In this document: piece by piece, positions 12,083 to 24,398 of the stretch
Layout of the letters: each line of letters begins with the position of its first letter
Numbering within the stretch: position 1 is the stretch's first letter
Source: Bicyclus anynana
Taxonomy: Eukaryota; Arthropoda; Insecta; Lepidoptera; Nymphalidae
Length of the DNA: 64,000 nucleotides
Assembly: GCF_947172395.1 (NCBI RefSeq)
Contig: NC_069105.1
Coordinates: forward strand, 1,984,001-2,048,000
Reading direction: 5' to 3'
Notes under the pieces: generated by a model
Seen by the model: only the letters and a program-made list of their open reading frames with translations
The model's database searches: none
What the model was told of the DNA's origin: nothing
Made by a program: the position numbers and the translations under genes

Positions 12083-12159
12083 ATTCAGATACAATTGGAG
12101 CGGACGAGGCACGCTGGCCGACAACCATGAATTAGATATCGCTCACAACGATATCAAAC
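12083..12159 (+). CDS. Candidate internal coding exon (77 nt) of an unrecognised host gene
   Basis: The exon follows a T-rich acceptor (TGTTTGTTACAG, with a TTAAT branch-like motif about 22 nt upstream) and is followed by a near-consensus donor (AAAC|GTAAGTA). Only one frame is open: one leading base, 25 codons, then one trailing base. The other two frames stop inside it (TGA near 12128, TAG near 12133). The peptide begins FRYNWSGRGTL and ends LDIAHNDIK, and it is hydrophilic with no membrane segment. The length is not a multiple of three, so skipping it would shift the frame. No other + strand exon of similar quality was found, so the flanking introns are over 12 kb and over 51 kb. I do not recognise the protein. 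A relict LINE fragment ends about 225 bases upstream, so an exonised repeat is an alternative. The frame and splice sites are seen; coding status is inferred. Confidence 0.5.
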
Positions 12160-12169
12160 GTAAGTACCT

Positions 12170-13880
12170 AATTATGGACTCATACTGCCGGGCACATTAG
12201 GTATACTAAAACCAAACAATAAAATTATCAAAAAATACGTTTCTTAGATACATACATTTCTTTTTTGTCATGGTACTGCAGTAAAAATATATATTTTTCA
12301 TTAATTTAATATCCAACGACATCTCACAGTTAATATATCATTCGTTTCTATATTTAGCAATGTCATCCTGTTTCGATTATGATTACCGAAACCATCCTTA
12401 GTAACTATATGTAGATAGTTTGTCGGACACGTTCTGTCACAAAGAACTACTACGAAGGTTGGATTACAATTTACATGATTAGTCGTAGATAGTAGAACGT
12501 GTTCTTTGTACTATATAAACAGAGTGCGAGCTCGCCCGTTGTCGACCTTGTTGCCCTCATATGAACAGACTTATAAATAAATAGCTTCCGGGTTACCAGG
12601 AAAATTTTCCTAGAGCCGTAATATCTATGCGGAATACAGAAAAAAGAACATAATTTATCGTTTGAATTACCACATACTTGTACACAAATAAGGTTTAAAG
12701 CGCCTGCAGACTTGCCGACTTTAGTTGTGGGACGTAGGATAGGAAGTCCGAGTAGGGCCAAGCCCGATTTGGTTGACAAAATCAAGTGCGATCCAAATTA
12801 TGTAATTTTGGTAAATATCAATTTTGAAAGTATAATTTACTATTCATCTCTTTAATGGATTTTAATGAATTAACTTAATTCTTAAATAAATACTCATTAA
12901 CAGGTTCTCTAAATTTTAGTAACACCGGACAATAAATTTATTTACAAATCGTCTAGTTTGTTTGTTGTGATTCTACTACTAGTTCGGAAGGCAGAGTAAA
13001 TGTGACCGTTTTTTGTTAGATGTTGTATTTCTGGCAATATATGAATAATAATCATTATTTTTAATTGTTTAACTGATAGCCAAGGCCCATACTTTATTAG
13101 ATCTGAGGGCGAAATATCTTGTCGGGAGATCTGTAGCTCGCTTAATTCCATATTTTAATTAATGACAAAAAACTTTGACACATCTGACTGTTGTGACTAC
13201 TTTACAACTGGGTTTATATGTCCATTAAAACAGGCTTTTGTATAAAACACTGTACTCGTAGCTTGTAGGTACGCGGTTAATACAGGAGTATATCTCCCTT
13301 AGTTACAAATATATTCCAAGAACAGGGAATTTCCATTCCCAACCGCCATTGTTACAAAATACAGTCATAATAATATTATGTAATATACATAACACAGACT
13401 TATCGCAAAACGTAGACGGAAGCGTAGTAATTCTACAGAACTAAACATAAACTCGCTAAAGTGTGTTTGTGTGTAAAAGCTGGAATGTGCCTCTTAAGAG
13501 TAAGACACTTATGATTCAGATAGTTCCGTATATAGCGGGGGAGGGGGTGGAGGAAACCGAGGCGTCTTACATCTAAAATCTAACATCGAGAATATGTGTC
13601 TATAAATCATTCATAATATAATTACCTCGCGGGTTATTTCTGTGATGTTAAGGATATTCAAAATATAATTACCATCATTAATTACTTTTTTAAAATGGTG
13701 GATTCAGAACACAATGTTGGTTGTTTAGTAAGAAACTTAGCTATCTTATCGTGATAACTATAAATAAATCATGCCCACGTAGAGTGGTGACAAGAATACC
13801 AACGCCAAGATTGTAGCTAAACGGATTATCTCATTTTATTTACAGAGAAAAGATATTCATCATCCTATCTTCATATAGGC
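12170..13880. other. Start of the long downstream intron; nothing recognised
   Basis: No second exon, polyadenylation context or recognised repeat was found directly after the candidate exon. Confidence 0.45.
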
Positions 13881-13884
13881 CATA

Positions 13885-14022
13885 TAATGGAATGTGACCA
13901 ATATTTCTAAATAAGCGAAAAACTCGTGTTAGAAGTGGTTACGAGTACGACAATGGTTGCAAAAGCTGGGGATCGAACCCGAGATTGCGCTTGTGTCCGA
14001 TCTTAACTGTGGAACTATTGAG
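13885..14022 (-). mobile_element. SINE-C, minus strand
   Basis: Third tRNA-headed family: the minus strand reads a head with GGTTCGATCCCC, then ACTCCTAACACGAG-like sequence and a TATTGGTCACATT tail. The head end is at AACTATTGAGGC. Confidence 0.65.
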
Positions 14023-14589
14023 GCATAAATATCAGCAATTTCAATCAAAATCTAATACCTAATAAGGACTTTCATAAAATCCATTAATGTTAGCATTCGA
14101 TTTCACTTTATAAATATTGAGTATTTTGCCGGAAGTGCGCCGTCTATCTTTTTACATTATCTGTGCTTCGTATATAACGTCACTGGGTTCGATATTTGTT
14201 TAGGCCTTGATTGTACAGCCGCTGCTGCGCGAATTTGAGTTTTAACTTAATTTCATTAAGACCCTAATTTGCATTCGCGTAACACAATTATGCTAAGCTG
14301 ACTGAGTTATCAAAGTGAACTTAATTTTGTCTTATTGTTTTGAAAAATTAAGAAAATGGAATATATTATAATCTCATTGGAAAGATACGGAATTAAAAAT
14401 CAACGTTTACGAAATTAAGTTCTTTTGTTATTATTTAAAACATTGTAAAGTTTGCCGTGCTAAAATGGACATTGAGACAAGCCCACTGCGTATGAGCTTA
14501 TTATAGGGAATAATTTCAGTATTATCTGCAGTAAAAGCTCCTTATTCTCCGCAAATACTGAAACCGCGAATATGGAATGGCATTTTATA

Positions 14590-14841
14590 TGGGATTATAG
14601 ATTAATCTCACCTGATGCAGTCTAAGATGGAAGCAGGCTAACTTGTTAGGAGGAGGATGAAAATCCACACCCCTTTTCGGTTTCCACACGACATCGTACC
14701 GGAACGCTAAATCGCTTGGCGGCACGTTTTTGTCGGTAGGGTGGTAACTAGCCACGACCTGGACCAATTAAGAAAATCTCAATCGACCCGGGGATCGAAC
14801 CCAGGACCTCCGTTTTGTAAATCCACTGCGCCACGGAGGCC
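14590..14841 (-). mobile_element. SINE-B, near full length
   Basis: On the minus strand the head GGCCTCCGTGGCGCAGTGG (box A) and GGTTCGATCCCC (box B) is followed by GGTAGTTACCACC-type sequence, GCGATTTAGCGTTCCGGTACG, CTCCTAACAAGTTAGCC and a CAGGTGAGATT tail. Second major tRNA-headed SINE of the window. Confidence 0.78.
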
Positions 14842-15271
14842 TTAATTTTACTAATTGAGTATTGTAAAGACTTATATAGTACTAACACTCGCAGCGAGAT
14901 CATTTATCATTTAATTACAACGCGTTAGCCTATAAAATATTCAACCCGCGCGAGATGAATTCATTATGCGAGTAAATCCGAAGTTCGCCAGTTAGCGAGT
15001 TTAACGCGTATAGTTAACAACTCGCCCTCTCGGGGGGTGCGTTTTTAATAAATTGACGCTTTGGGTTGGAAAGTATGGTTTTATGGTGAAGTTTTGTATG
15101 GATTAGTGTCACCATCAAATATGCGTATGTGAGACTTTTTCGCTAGTTCGTGTCTCGGATTTTTATGGAGTTTTTGTCAACAAGTTTAATAATAATTTAT
15201 GTATATCTTTGTTACTTATGTAATTATTGGATGTAACCATTCACCAAACAACGTCACATTCGCGTCATTAT

Positions 15272-15335
15272 AAAGTCAAAGTTCATTTATTTCAATTAGG
15301 CTTAGTTTACAAGCTCTTTCGAAACGTTAGGTACC
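15272..15335 (-). mobile_element. LINE 3' end fragment (same family as 25.6 kb)
   Basis: AAAGTTCATTTATTTCAATT and AGGCTTAGTTTACAAGCTC with TTTCGAAACGTTAG match the 3' terminus of the LINE at 25590. Confidence 0.5.
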
Positions 15336-16158
15336 TGAACCTAATATTAAATAATGTAGATAATGGTGATAATAATTAATCTAAAACTTAAAATTAAAGT
15401 TATAATATTGTGTGCTAATAACACACGTCCCGGCTTTACCCACATTGTTCCCGTTTCTGAGGGAATACGATAAAATATCATTAGTTACTTGCTGCGTAGA
15501 GTCAAAGTGTAGCAACAAAATTGGCTATGAAAGCGAAACGTGCGAAATAATATTTTCCCAAATTCTGTGGGAACCATTCTGTTTTTCTGACATAAAGTAC
15601 AAAAAGAAATACTTACTACACTGCAAACAAAAATACAAAATAATAATAATAATAATACAAAAATTTTATAATTAAAACAAAGAATTAGCATGTGTAAGCG
15701 ACCATATTGCTATGCGTTAATCCAAGATTAAAGTCAGTATTCATAAACATTCAGTAGATGCGATATGAAGGAGTATACAAACAAACACACAGACACAGGA
15801 TTATCTTTATCATATTAGTGAACATGGTCACACTACAGGCACCCTTTACAAAGTCCATTACGGTCTGTGTACTCCGTATTAACAATTAAAAGGGGAGGTC
15901 ACGGTCACACCAACTTTGTTCTGGCAACACAACAAGGTGTACACATAAGGGCGTGTGCACACTGCGTTAGGCCCGCTCCACACTACGGCTCATTGAGCAA
16001 ACTCCGGATGCGGGTTTCCTCGAGTAATGGGTTATTATATACTTACTGTTTTTTTTAGGATTCCGTAGTAAAGACAAGGAACCTTTGTCAAGTATGTTCG
16101 TCCGCTTAATTTTTGTCTTATGTCACGTACTCAATCTCAAAATATGTACATACTAATA

Positions 16159-16440
16159 TATAGCCTATAATCTTCGTCGATAAATAAACTATCTAAGACT
16201 GAGAGAATTTTTCAAATCGGACCAGTAGTTCCTGAGATTAGCGCGTTTAACCAAACAAACTCTTCAGCTTTATAATATTAGTATAGATTAAAACGAGCAA
16301 ACGCCTGCACCTTCGTCCGCGCTTAAACCTTAATGCGGCCCTGTCGCAAAATCCGTTCTTATTTTACGTCTGCTAATTCAAACTACTTCCCTGCTAAATT
16401 AGAAATGACATCTTTGTACGTTTGTACTACGGTCTCTCAT
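16159..16440 (+). mobile_element. Two adjoining Helitron-like fragments
   Basis: 16159-16289 has TAGCCTATAATCTTCGTCG to TATAATATTAGTATAGATT. 16293-16440 begins with a second family's start (GCCTGCACCTTCGTCCGCGC). Both are internal or terminal pieces of non-autonomous elements. Confidence 0.5.
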
Positions 16441-16636
16441 ACTATTAATTTGAAATTTAAAAGAAAATTAAACTAAATTATCCTAATACGTCCTAGCCTA
16501 GCTGATTATGTCCACGTGGAATAATGGCAAGAATAATGGTTACATTACCCCGCGCATAAAAAAATGAGACTGCCCTTCTGTCACTAGTCGAGGCATACTA
16601 TCTGCGGTGAAATTATCAGCCTATTTAAACGACCTA

Positions 16637-16735
16637 CGACAGGCCCAGGCCTTCCTCCTTACAGGAGAGGAGATATGGAGCTTAGACCCACCACGCTGTA
16701 AAATATCATCATCATCATCAGCCAAGCCAAAAACA
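16637..16735 (-). repeat. Family G fragment with (ATC)n tail
   Basis: CAGGCCTTCCTCCTTACAGG, GGAGCTTAGACCCACCACGC and ATATCATCATCATCATCAG. Confidence 0.45.
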
Positions 16736-17091
16736 TCAAGTGGAAAAACATAGGTAATATCATTAATATTTAAAGTTTTATCTACACGTTCCTTGGTATA
16801 TTTCAATAAAGTCAAGGTGTAGCCATGCAAGGTCGATCGCTTCTACTAATTCCGATGGTATCTTAAAGTTTTATTGTTATGTGTGGCGTTTTACAGAGCT
16901 GCCTATAGCCTATAGGCCGTTAAAGCATCGCCTTCGGTCTGCATCGGACGGCCCATAAAGTTTTACAGCGCGCTTAAGTTATGTATTCTACTACGCTCCA
17001 CTTAATTGTTATTTGTGTGAGAATTTAATTACTTTTACCTTTTGGTTTGAGTCTGAAATGTCCACAGATCAAAGATTATCACATATGGTTT

Positions 17092-17235
17092 ATTTTTCAT
17101 CATCATTATCAGCCAATGCACGTCCACTGCTAGACAATAGGCCTTTAGTAAGGATTCAGTATTCAGCGATTCCCTGTAGCCCTCTTGATGTCATCTTTCG
17201 ACCAAGGGGTCAACCAACAATAGGTACGCTTTCCA
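17092..17235 (-). mobile_element. RTE-like LINE 3' fragment
   Basis: CATCATCATTATCAGCCAAT, GCACGTCCACTGC and a diverged continuation to GTCGACC-like sequence. MITE-F lies 100 bases downstream. Confidence 0.55.
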
Positions 17236-17333
17236 GTGTGAAATCGCCTTTACAGCACGTCCAGGTTCCTCGAGGAGATGTCATGAGAGAGTTGTTCCGC
17301 TCTTCTACTCTGCTTCTGCCTTCAGGCTCTATT

Positions 17334-17468
17334 CAGTGGCGTGCACTTCATAGAAGCATAAACGCAAATACCCTGAGAATATATTAGATTACGTACCTGT
17401 ATTGGATCAGGAATTTTTTTCATTTTGTACAATTTGTACATAGTTAAAAATCTTGTGCACTACAGGCG
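17334..17468 (+). mobile_element. MITE-F, decayed copy
   Basis: The left end CAGTGGCGTGCACTTCATAG is intact and the right end is partly decayed (GTGCACTACAGGCG). The internal TTTTGTACAATTTGTACATAG segment matches the other copies. No clear 8-bp duplication remains. Confidence 0.65.
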
Positions 17469-18007
17469 ACGCTTCTGCGCCGCCCAAGCGGTGACGCCGC
17501 TGAGGTCCAATTAAGAAGCCTACGGCACTTACACAATCAGAAGAAAAAATGGATTTCTTACACTAATATGGTTTTAAGAATATAATTTTGTACGAAAAAA
17601 ATGTCACGAAGTGGACAGGGTTGGACAGTTAATAATTCACTTTAAACCTCCCTAAAAGTACGGTAGTATGTAGAGTAATATAGAAACATCACATATATTT
17701 ACCGAGTCACCCAACTACTTTTTACTGCGGTCTCCTGTACTACCGTTTTTAAGGCTTTTTTTTGCGTCAAATCAATGACCCATGAAGATAAGACAATTTG
17801 CGCATAAAGCTCCATTCAAATGGCAGTTTTATGACGTGATAAATTTTGTATTAATATCCGAATCATTTTGTCGATTCAGTTATCCATACATTAACGCTGC
17901 CCTTCCGTCAAGGACGCATGAGATAGCCAAGTGGTGCGAAAAAATCGAGCTAAGCAAAAAAAAACATGTTATATTTGTGACGTGACGGGTGATTGTACAA
18001 TTATTTT

Positions 18008-18125
18008 GTGGTAGAGGGAACACCTCGAGCAGGTCCCAGGACTTGTGACCTTGGGTGTAGGATGAAGGGATCCCTTTAGAATGCATCAACACTCACCTTC
18101 CCTGCTCGACATGTTCTCCATGCCC
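18008..18125 (+). repeat. Repeat family E, copy 2
   Basis: GTGGTAGAGGGAACACC, TCCCAGGACTTGTGACC, GGATCCCTTTAGAATGC and ATCAACACTCACC. Same order and strand as 8668-8790. Confidence 0.5.
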
Positions 18126-18293
18126 ACACTAAATAATTTATGATAAACAACAATTACAACACAAAACATTATTGCATAAAATCACTAACGTGGCAGCGTG
18201 ACGGTGTCTACGCGGCATAACAAACAATTGAGTTCAAGTCATCAAATACCCTCTTATTTATACCAACACTGATATATTATGCTAGTCACTCAC

Positions 18294-18429
18294 CATCCAA
18301 TAAGTCATGTGTCTACAGCGTTAACGACAGGACAACCGATAAAACTGATCGTGTGTTGGTTGCGATCTGCATGATGTCATGCACATTTTTCCCGCCGTTA
18401 GCGTTGCAGGCACATGAACTCATTGGATG
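18294..18429. mobile_element. Foldback MITE-M, two-armed copy
   Basis: The outer arms CATCCAATAAGTCATGTGTC and (inverted) CATCCAATGAGTTCATGTGC extend over about 33 bp to GTTAACG/GCTAACG. The inner right stem is partly lost (CATTTTTCCCGCC). This copy gives the clearest view of the family's ends. Confidence 0.7.
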
Positions 18430-18978
18430 TATTTATATTTTTATTTACTTCTATATAAAGAAGTTATTTTAGGGTAAGTGCTATAAAATAATTTACAATT
18501 TCTAAAACGCATTTCAGAATATGACTTGAATACAATTTCTGAAGCGAACGTTAGTGTTACCATAAACATGAGTTAAAAAGTGGGATATATTGAATTTACT
18601 AAAAGATTTGCTTAATAAATATGTTACAAAAAAATAACCACTATTCGAAAACTTAGTAAACTGTTAAGTCATTTGTGAAAATGAAAATGAATTTGAAAAT
18701 GAATTTTCTGTAACTATCAGGTTCGCAGTTGGATATGGCAATGACCTTGGATAAACACGTACAATTTTCGGAATATATCTATGAGTAACTACACAAACAA
18801 GTTTTGCTACTGGACCATAAAATAATAAAGCATAAATAATGAATTCTCAATCAAATTTCATTAGATTTATATAAGTTATCAGTCATTAAATACTTACGCT
18901 TTAAGCTCGTGGAACTCTATTAAATTAAATTGTTGAGATTTCGACTTATTAAAATTACATTAGATTCGTACCTAAATA

Positions 18979-19149
18979 TAATTATAAAAGTGAAGAGTTT
19001 GTTTGTTTGCTTGAACGGGTTAATCTCAGGAACTGCCGATTCGTTTTAAAAATTCTTTCAGTGTTAGATAGCCCATTTAATATATAGGAAGCGAATATAG
19101 CGAGGATAGGAAGCGAACTACGCGGGTGAAACCGCGCGGCGTCAGCTAG
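18979..19149 (-). mobile_element. Helitron-like fragment, minus strand
   Basis: AATTATAAAAGTGAAGAGTT to GGTGAAACCGCGCGGCGTCA with GCTAGT at the end; same family as 56252-56434. Confidence 0.58.
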
Positions 19150-19737
19150 TGTAAAATATATGTAGATACTCATACCTAGTTGCAAAAATCACAGTTCAAA
19201 ATCAACTTTCGTTAGTACTTGATGAACGAATTCTATTTGACTTTGAGTACTCGTAATACCTAAATATTTTACTGGGACAGTCTCGGTAAAACGCAGAACG
19301 CTTGGTAGCCCCACTTTAAAATGAAAAGGTTCAAGACTAAACATGCACTAAAATTTACATTCAAATCTCTATATTTACATGCTCGCATTTAATTCCTGGC
19401 GTTTAACGTTTGTAGTGTTCATTCAAATGTTTCAATTGAAACGTTCATTTTGTATGAATCAAAAGCTCAATGTAATTTATATTAATAAATTAAATTGAGT
19501 GTCTGTCTGTCTCGTATTTTGAAATACTTTACGATAAACTCATATAAGCCATTGGTTATTAGCATTAACATCTTATAGCGATTGTTAAAAAGTCAAGTAA
19601 ATTAAGTATCCTACGTCCGCCAACTTGTATTGGAGTAGCGTCGTGAGTCTAAGCTCCATTTTATTCCCTCTTTATAGGGATATCTTCTATCTTCCACATG
19701 TATTAGGAACTTAGAAGATATCTCAATAATAGAAGAT

Positions 19738-19940
19738 CCTACTAATATTATAAACGCGAAGGTTTGTATGGATATTTGTTACTCTTAAACGCCGCTACCA
19801 CTGAACCGATTTGGTTGAAATTTTAAATGGAAATGGATTTTACTCCGGATTAACACATAGGCTACTATTCATTCTGCAAAAATCCATGGCTCCCGAGGGA
19901 TTTGTGATAAACGAAATTTCACGAGCGTCCAGTAATATCC
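19738..19940 (-). mobile_element. Helitron-like fragment, minus strand
   Basis: CTACTAATATTATAAACGCG, ACTGAACCGATTTGG, CACATAGGCTACT and AATCCATGGCTCCCGAGGGA match the reverse of 21669-21872. Confidence 0.58.
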
Positions 19941-20571
19941 CTATAAAGATAGTTTATTTTTATTCTTTACAAGAGGTGCAATCTAGCAATAGAAATCTTT
20001 TTTCTGTATAATGTTAATTTATATATACATATATATGCATATAATATAGATAATGTATGTTTACCAGTAGGTACTTTAAAACTAACCGTGGTTTGTGTTG
20101 CACATTGGGCTTGATTTCATAAAAAAGGCTTTACATACAGTACATAATACTTAATTAATAAATAAATAATATATATAACCTTCGATTCTGGGCCATCACC
20201 ATTTAACGTATAAAATTTCGGCGCTAAGTGAAATAAACAAGGAGACAAGTAATTTAAACAGCTTACGAAAGCCGTCCTCGGACGCCATTTTAACGACAAT
20301 ACTTCAAGTTTCGAATGACATGTTCCATTTTCGAAGCACTTAACGCTCTCCGATAAGGCCTTTGTCTATAGTAATACGAGATCGTTCGAAATTCAATTTG
20401 GGCTCTTCATTTTCCATAGACAATTAAAATATTTATCGGGGCCGTACAGAAATGGTTTTTTTTTTATATAAATATGGCGAAAACAAATACAACACGTATT
20501 ATGTTGGTATGATGACACAAATTTTTTTCGATTACAATTAATTGGACATATTTAAACAAATAAAATGCTTT

Positions 20572-20769
20572 TTTTTATTATTTACAAGTTAGCCCTTGAC
20601 TACAATCTCACCAGATGAATGCAATCTAAGGTGGAAGCGGGCTAACTTGTTAGGAGTAGGATGAATATCCACACCCCTTTTGGTTTCTACGTGACATCGT
20701 ACTGGAACGCTAAATCGCTTGGTGGTACGTCTTTGCCGGTAGGGTGGTATCTAGCCTCGGCCGAAGCCT
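20572..20769 (-). mobile_element. SINE-B, head missing
   Basis: Tail and body from TTTACAAGTTAGCCCTTGAC to GCCTCGGCCGAAGCC. Confidence 0.72.
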
Positions 20770-20861
20770 TTTATCTGCCAACAGCTATTCACTCTTGTTT
20801 TGTAGATGCACTTTCTGTTTCACTACAGATGTTATTTCTTGTTTTCACTTAAAGACAAAAC

Positions 20862-21080
20862 TTTTCTGTTGTGTGCATTTTAAGAAATTAAATATCACGT
20901 GTCTCAAACGGTAAAGGAAAACATCATGAGGGAAACCTGCATACCAGAGAATTTTCTTTATTCTCTGCGTGTGTGAAGTCTGCCAATTCGCATTCGGCCG
21001 GCGTGGTAGACTATTGACCATCTCTCATTTTGGGAGGAGACTCGAGCTCAGCAGTGAGCCGAATATGGGTTGATGATGAA
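20862..21080 (+). mobile_element. SINE-A, 5'-truncated, plus strand
   Basis: Starts at the TTGTGTGCATTTTAAGAAAT segment and runs to GAATATGGGTTGATGATGA; the tRNA-like head is missing. It follows closely on a minus-strand SINE-B. Confidence 0.72.
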
Positions 21081-21499
21081 CCTAAAGGCAATTTAGATTA
21101 GCATGAATGGGCGCAATAAATTCGTTCGCAAATCGGAAATTAATTCGGAAACCGCCACATCATTGGCTGTTTCCGAACGATTCCGCCGGACTGTTTGACA
21201 TCTGTTCCTGTTTTATTATCTGTTAGCGAATTTTGCCGCGAATATGTCATGTTCATTTATTTATTAATTAATTTATTTATTATCATTCAAGCAATACATA
21301 TTTTACATTATATAATATAAAAATTATACTAGTCACACTTTTATTATATAATGCAAGCTATGGAGCCCAGTTTGGGGGTAGCTTTAGTTGTCGAGTGATA
21401 GGGAGATCGTTTTTATTATTTTTCTATATCATGCATGTAGTCATTTACCGTGTAGTAGCACTTGCATTGTAAAATTAACCGCCATTTGTAAAATAAAAA

Positions 21500-21668
21500 T
21501 GTACCGCCAAGCGATTTAGCGTTCCGGTACGACGTCGTGTAGAAACCGAAAAGGGTGTGGATTTAATCCTCCTCCTAACAAGTTAGCCCGAATCCATCTT
21601 AGATTGCATCATCACTTACCATCAAGTGAGATTGTAGTCAACGGCTGGCTAGCTTCTAAAGAATAAAA
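21500..21668 (+). mobile_element. SINE-B, 5'-truncated, plus strand
   Basis: Runs from ACCGCCAAGCGATTTAGCG to GATTGTAGTCAACGGCTGG with a short AATAAAAT tail, directly abutting a Helitron-like fragment at 21669. Confidence 0.7.
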
Positions 21669-21872
21669 TGCCCGCGACTTCGTCCGCGTGGAATTCAGTT
21701 TTTCACAAATCCCGTGGGAACCATGGATTTTTCCGGGATGAAAAGTAGCCTATGTGTTAATCCAGAGAAAAATCTATTTCCATTTCAAATTTCAGCCAAA
21801 TCGCGGCAGCGTAAAAGAGGACATACTTACACACTTACACACAAACTTTCGCCTGTGTGTGTGTGTGGTAAA
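21669..21872 (+). mobile_element. Helitron-like fragment, plus strand
   Basis: CCCGCGACTTCGTCCGCGTG, CACAAATCCCGTGGGAACC and AGTAGCCTATGTGTTAATCC, ending in TTACACACTTACAC before GTGTGT repeats. The CTAG start is lost to the adjoining SINE-B. Confidence 0.6.
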
Positions 21873-21900
21873 CTACAGACTTCTATCCTTCTATTATTTA

Positions 21901-22165
21901 TACAGGGTGTTGTGGAGTATTTCCCATACCTTCAAGGTGTTGACAAGTCTATTTATAGGAGTATGACTACTTTTTTTAACTACAAAGTAATTCAAATAAT
22001 TCCGACTATCTGTTTAACACACGGCTTTAACTATCCTTGCATTTTAAAATACGTAATCGTAGTGGTAAGATCGTATCGATATCGACGAGTGACGAGGGCA
22101 CTCCGCACTTCACTAGTAAGCTACTTCATGATATTTATCAATGAACAAGTACTTTTACTTTGACT
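21901..22165 (+). mobile_element. Truncated second copy of the TACAGRGTGCTC element
   Basis: It starts TACAGGGTGTTGTGGAGTATTT and shares the TTCAAGGTGTTGACAAG, AAAATACGTAATCGTAGTGG and AGTAAGCTACTTCAT segments with 54071-54522. The right end is missing. It follows directly on a Helitron-like fragment. Confidence 0.65.
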
Positions 22166-23317
22166 TGTAAAGAATATATTGAGATACCCACAATATATGG
22201 AACACGGGTGAAACTGCAGGGCATCCGCTACTATTATATTAAATACATATTATCAGTTCTTTATAAAAATATATCCTACAATCTACGACATCATTTTTAT
22301 AATAAGCAGATGTGGCACTCGTGTCCACTTGAATATGAAGTTAAAAAAAAAAACAAGTTACTCCACAAAAAGTATCGCATGCACTTGAACTACTTACTTG
22401 AAGTCTGCCGACTGCCAGTAGCGAGCGTATCTTGAAAACTTCTTGTGTAGTTATTTTTTTAAATGTTGTTTTTTTTTATTATTTTAATAGGAGCCAAGTG
22501 AAGCGGCGTTGGTTTGAAGTTCAGAAGTTAGTTGGAATTATTATCATTTGTCTTTCAGTTGGGATGTAATGAAGCAATTTCAATTTAGTTTTTTAGGTGA
22601 CTTAGGTTCTTAGACATGTTTGATGAAAATAGGTTCATCCGTTTATAAGTTATGGGGGTAGGCGTTTTTTTTTTTATTAAAGGTGTCCGACCAACCGAAT
22701 GTCTCCAAAATACTCGAGTAGGGTCTCAAATGAAAGCGCACTGAAATACTATATTGATGACTTGATCGAGACTGTAATTAATAATTTCATAACATTCGGG
22801 ACAGTTTTTTCAAAACCGAAATTTTCAATTTTTGTTGTTTTTTTTGTAATTTTTACTTTACGATGTTGTTAAATCATCGCGAAAAGTGATCCGAATAATA
22901 GGTTACAACACTTATAGCACATATGCACAATTTTGTCTTTAATTCCATTATATGTTTATGTATATATACTTTTTAGACTTCCTGAACACACAACTCCACA
23001 TTGTAAACGATATTTAGATAAGTATTATTTGTTTAAATAACGTCCGTTGTTTACCACAACTAACATTGAATTGTGTATAAATTTCTTCTTTTGAGCGCTT
23101 CATTTTTCATGCGCTAGTAACACATCTAACAGTATTTAATATCATTGTGTTTATTAATGTCTTATCATCATTATTATCAGTCTATCTTTTATTAACGATC
23201 CATTAAGGGGCCTTATTTACATTTTGGGAGGTGTTCAAAATACGTTATCTAAGCATAAGTGCGGGTATTATTTACTTGAAGGAAGTCATGTTTATTACCG
23301 TCGAATTCACAACTATT

Positions 23318-23568
23318 CTTTTATTTTTTACAAGTCAGCCCTTGACTACAATCTCACCTGATGGTAAGTGATGATGATGCAGTCTAAGATGGAAGCGGGC
23401 TAACTTGTTAGTTAGGAGGAGGATGAAAATCCACACCACTTTTCGGTTTCTACACGACATCGTTCCGGAACGCTAAATCGCTTGGCGGTACGTACGTCTT
23501 TGTCGGTAGGGTGGTAACTAGCCACGGCCGAAGCCTCCCACCAGCCAGACCTGGACCAATTAAGAAAA
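23318..23568 (-). mobile_element. SINE-B, head missing
   Basis: Tail TTTTTTACAAGTCAGCCC, body and CTGGACCAATTAAGAAAA are present; a small GTTAGTTAGGAGG and a GTACGTACG duplication are copy-specific. Confidence 0.72.
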
Positions 23569-23811
23569 CTATTCTATTCGTGCATTAGAGGTTGGGTACG
23601 TGAGATCAAAATGGTTTTACATCAACTACGTAGCGGACACTGGTATGTTTAAAATTGCAATTCTGGTTAAAAAGCGGAATTCGGATTTACGTGGAATTCG
23701 CCGAAATAGCTGTTCGACCTGTTAGAGTAGGTACAGCTATAGGACGTATGAACAGATTGTGCTGACAAAGGATTTAAGTTCAAAATTTCTCATTTTGTAA
23801 CAAAGACCTGT

Positions 23812-24010
23812 GGCCTAATTCACTATTTTGGTCTTTATTATCAACTTATTGAAGTGGACAACAAAGTGTCATCTACATATTAAATGATAGACACCGTAAG
23901 CACCGGATGACATTTGTAATTTGTATCATAGTACGTGGATGACATTTTGTCAATTGATTTGTTTTTTATTTTGATGGGTTGATAATAAAAACCAAAATAT
24001 GAAATAGGCC
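23812..24010. mobile_element. MITE-J, foldback element with GGCCTA ends
   Basis: The left arm GGCCTAATTCACTATTTTGG then TCTTTATTATCAAC recurs inverted at 23975-24008 with a few changes. ATGACATTTTG-type motifs lie just inside each arm. About 200 bp, no coding capacity. A one-armed copy is at 4620-4722. Confidence 0.65.
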
Positions 24011-24398
24011 AGCTGGTTACAGTTTTGCTATTACTCAATGATTTAATACTACTAAATATGTTATGTGGCTACAAAATCACCTCAAAAAATGTTTTAAACT
24101 CAACTACTCCACTGAGCACATGCACAATATATGTATATATACATATATTATAAAGATGAAGAGTTTGCTTGTTTGATTGCACGATTGGCGTCTACTATTT
24201 TAAGTATAATAGCTTTTTACTCTTCCTGAACACACAACTCAACATTGCAGACAATATTAAGGTATTATAATGTATTAAATAACTTTCGTTGTTTATTATG
24301 CGACTAAATGAAACAAAGGCAATTGGGGCGCCTTTGCTCTAACCTCAGATTCAGCGTGCTAGTGCCATTTCTAATAAGAAAGAATCATTGCTTCTAGT

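Noticed and set aside
14765..14841. tRNA-like sequences at SINE heads (also near 24905-24990, 31145-31205, 42965-43045)
   Set aside because: Box A and B are present but no closing acceptor stem is apparent and each continues into a SINE body, so they are not annotated as tRNA genes.
17013..17387. 124-codon open frame, plus strand
   Set aside because: It is antisense to an RTE-like LINE fragment and enters MITE-F.
21714..22163. 149-codon open frame, plus strand
   Set aside because: It runs across a Helitron-like fragment, a GTGTGT tract and a TIR element that are all repeats; no protein motif.
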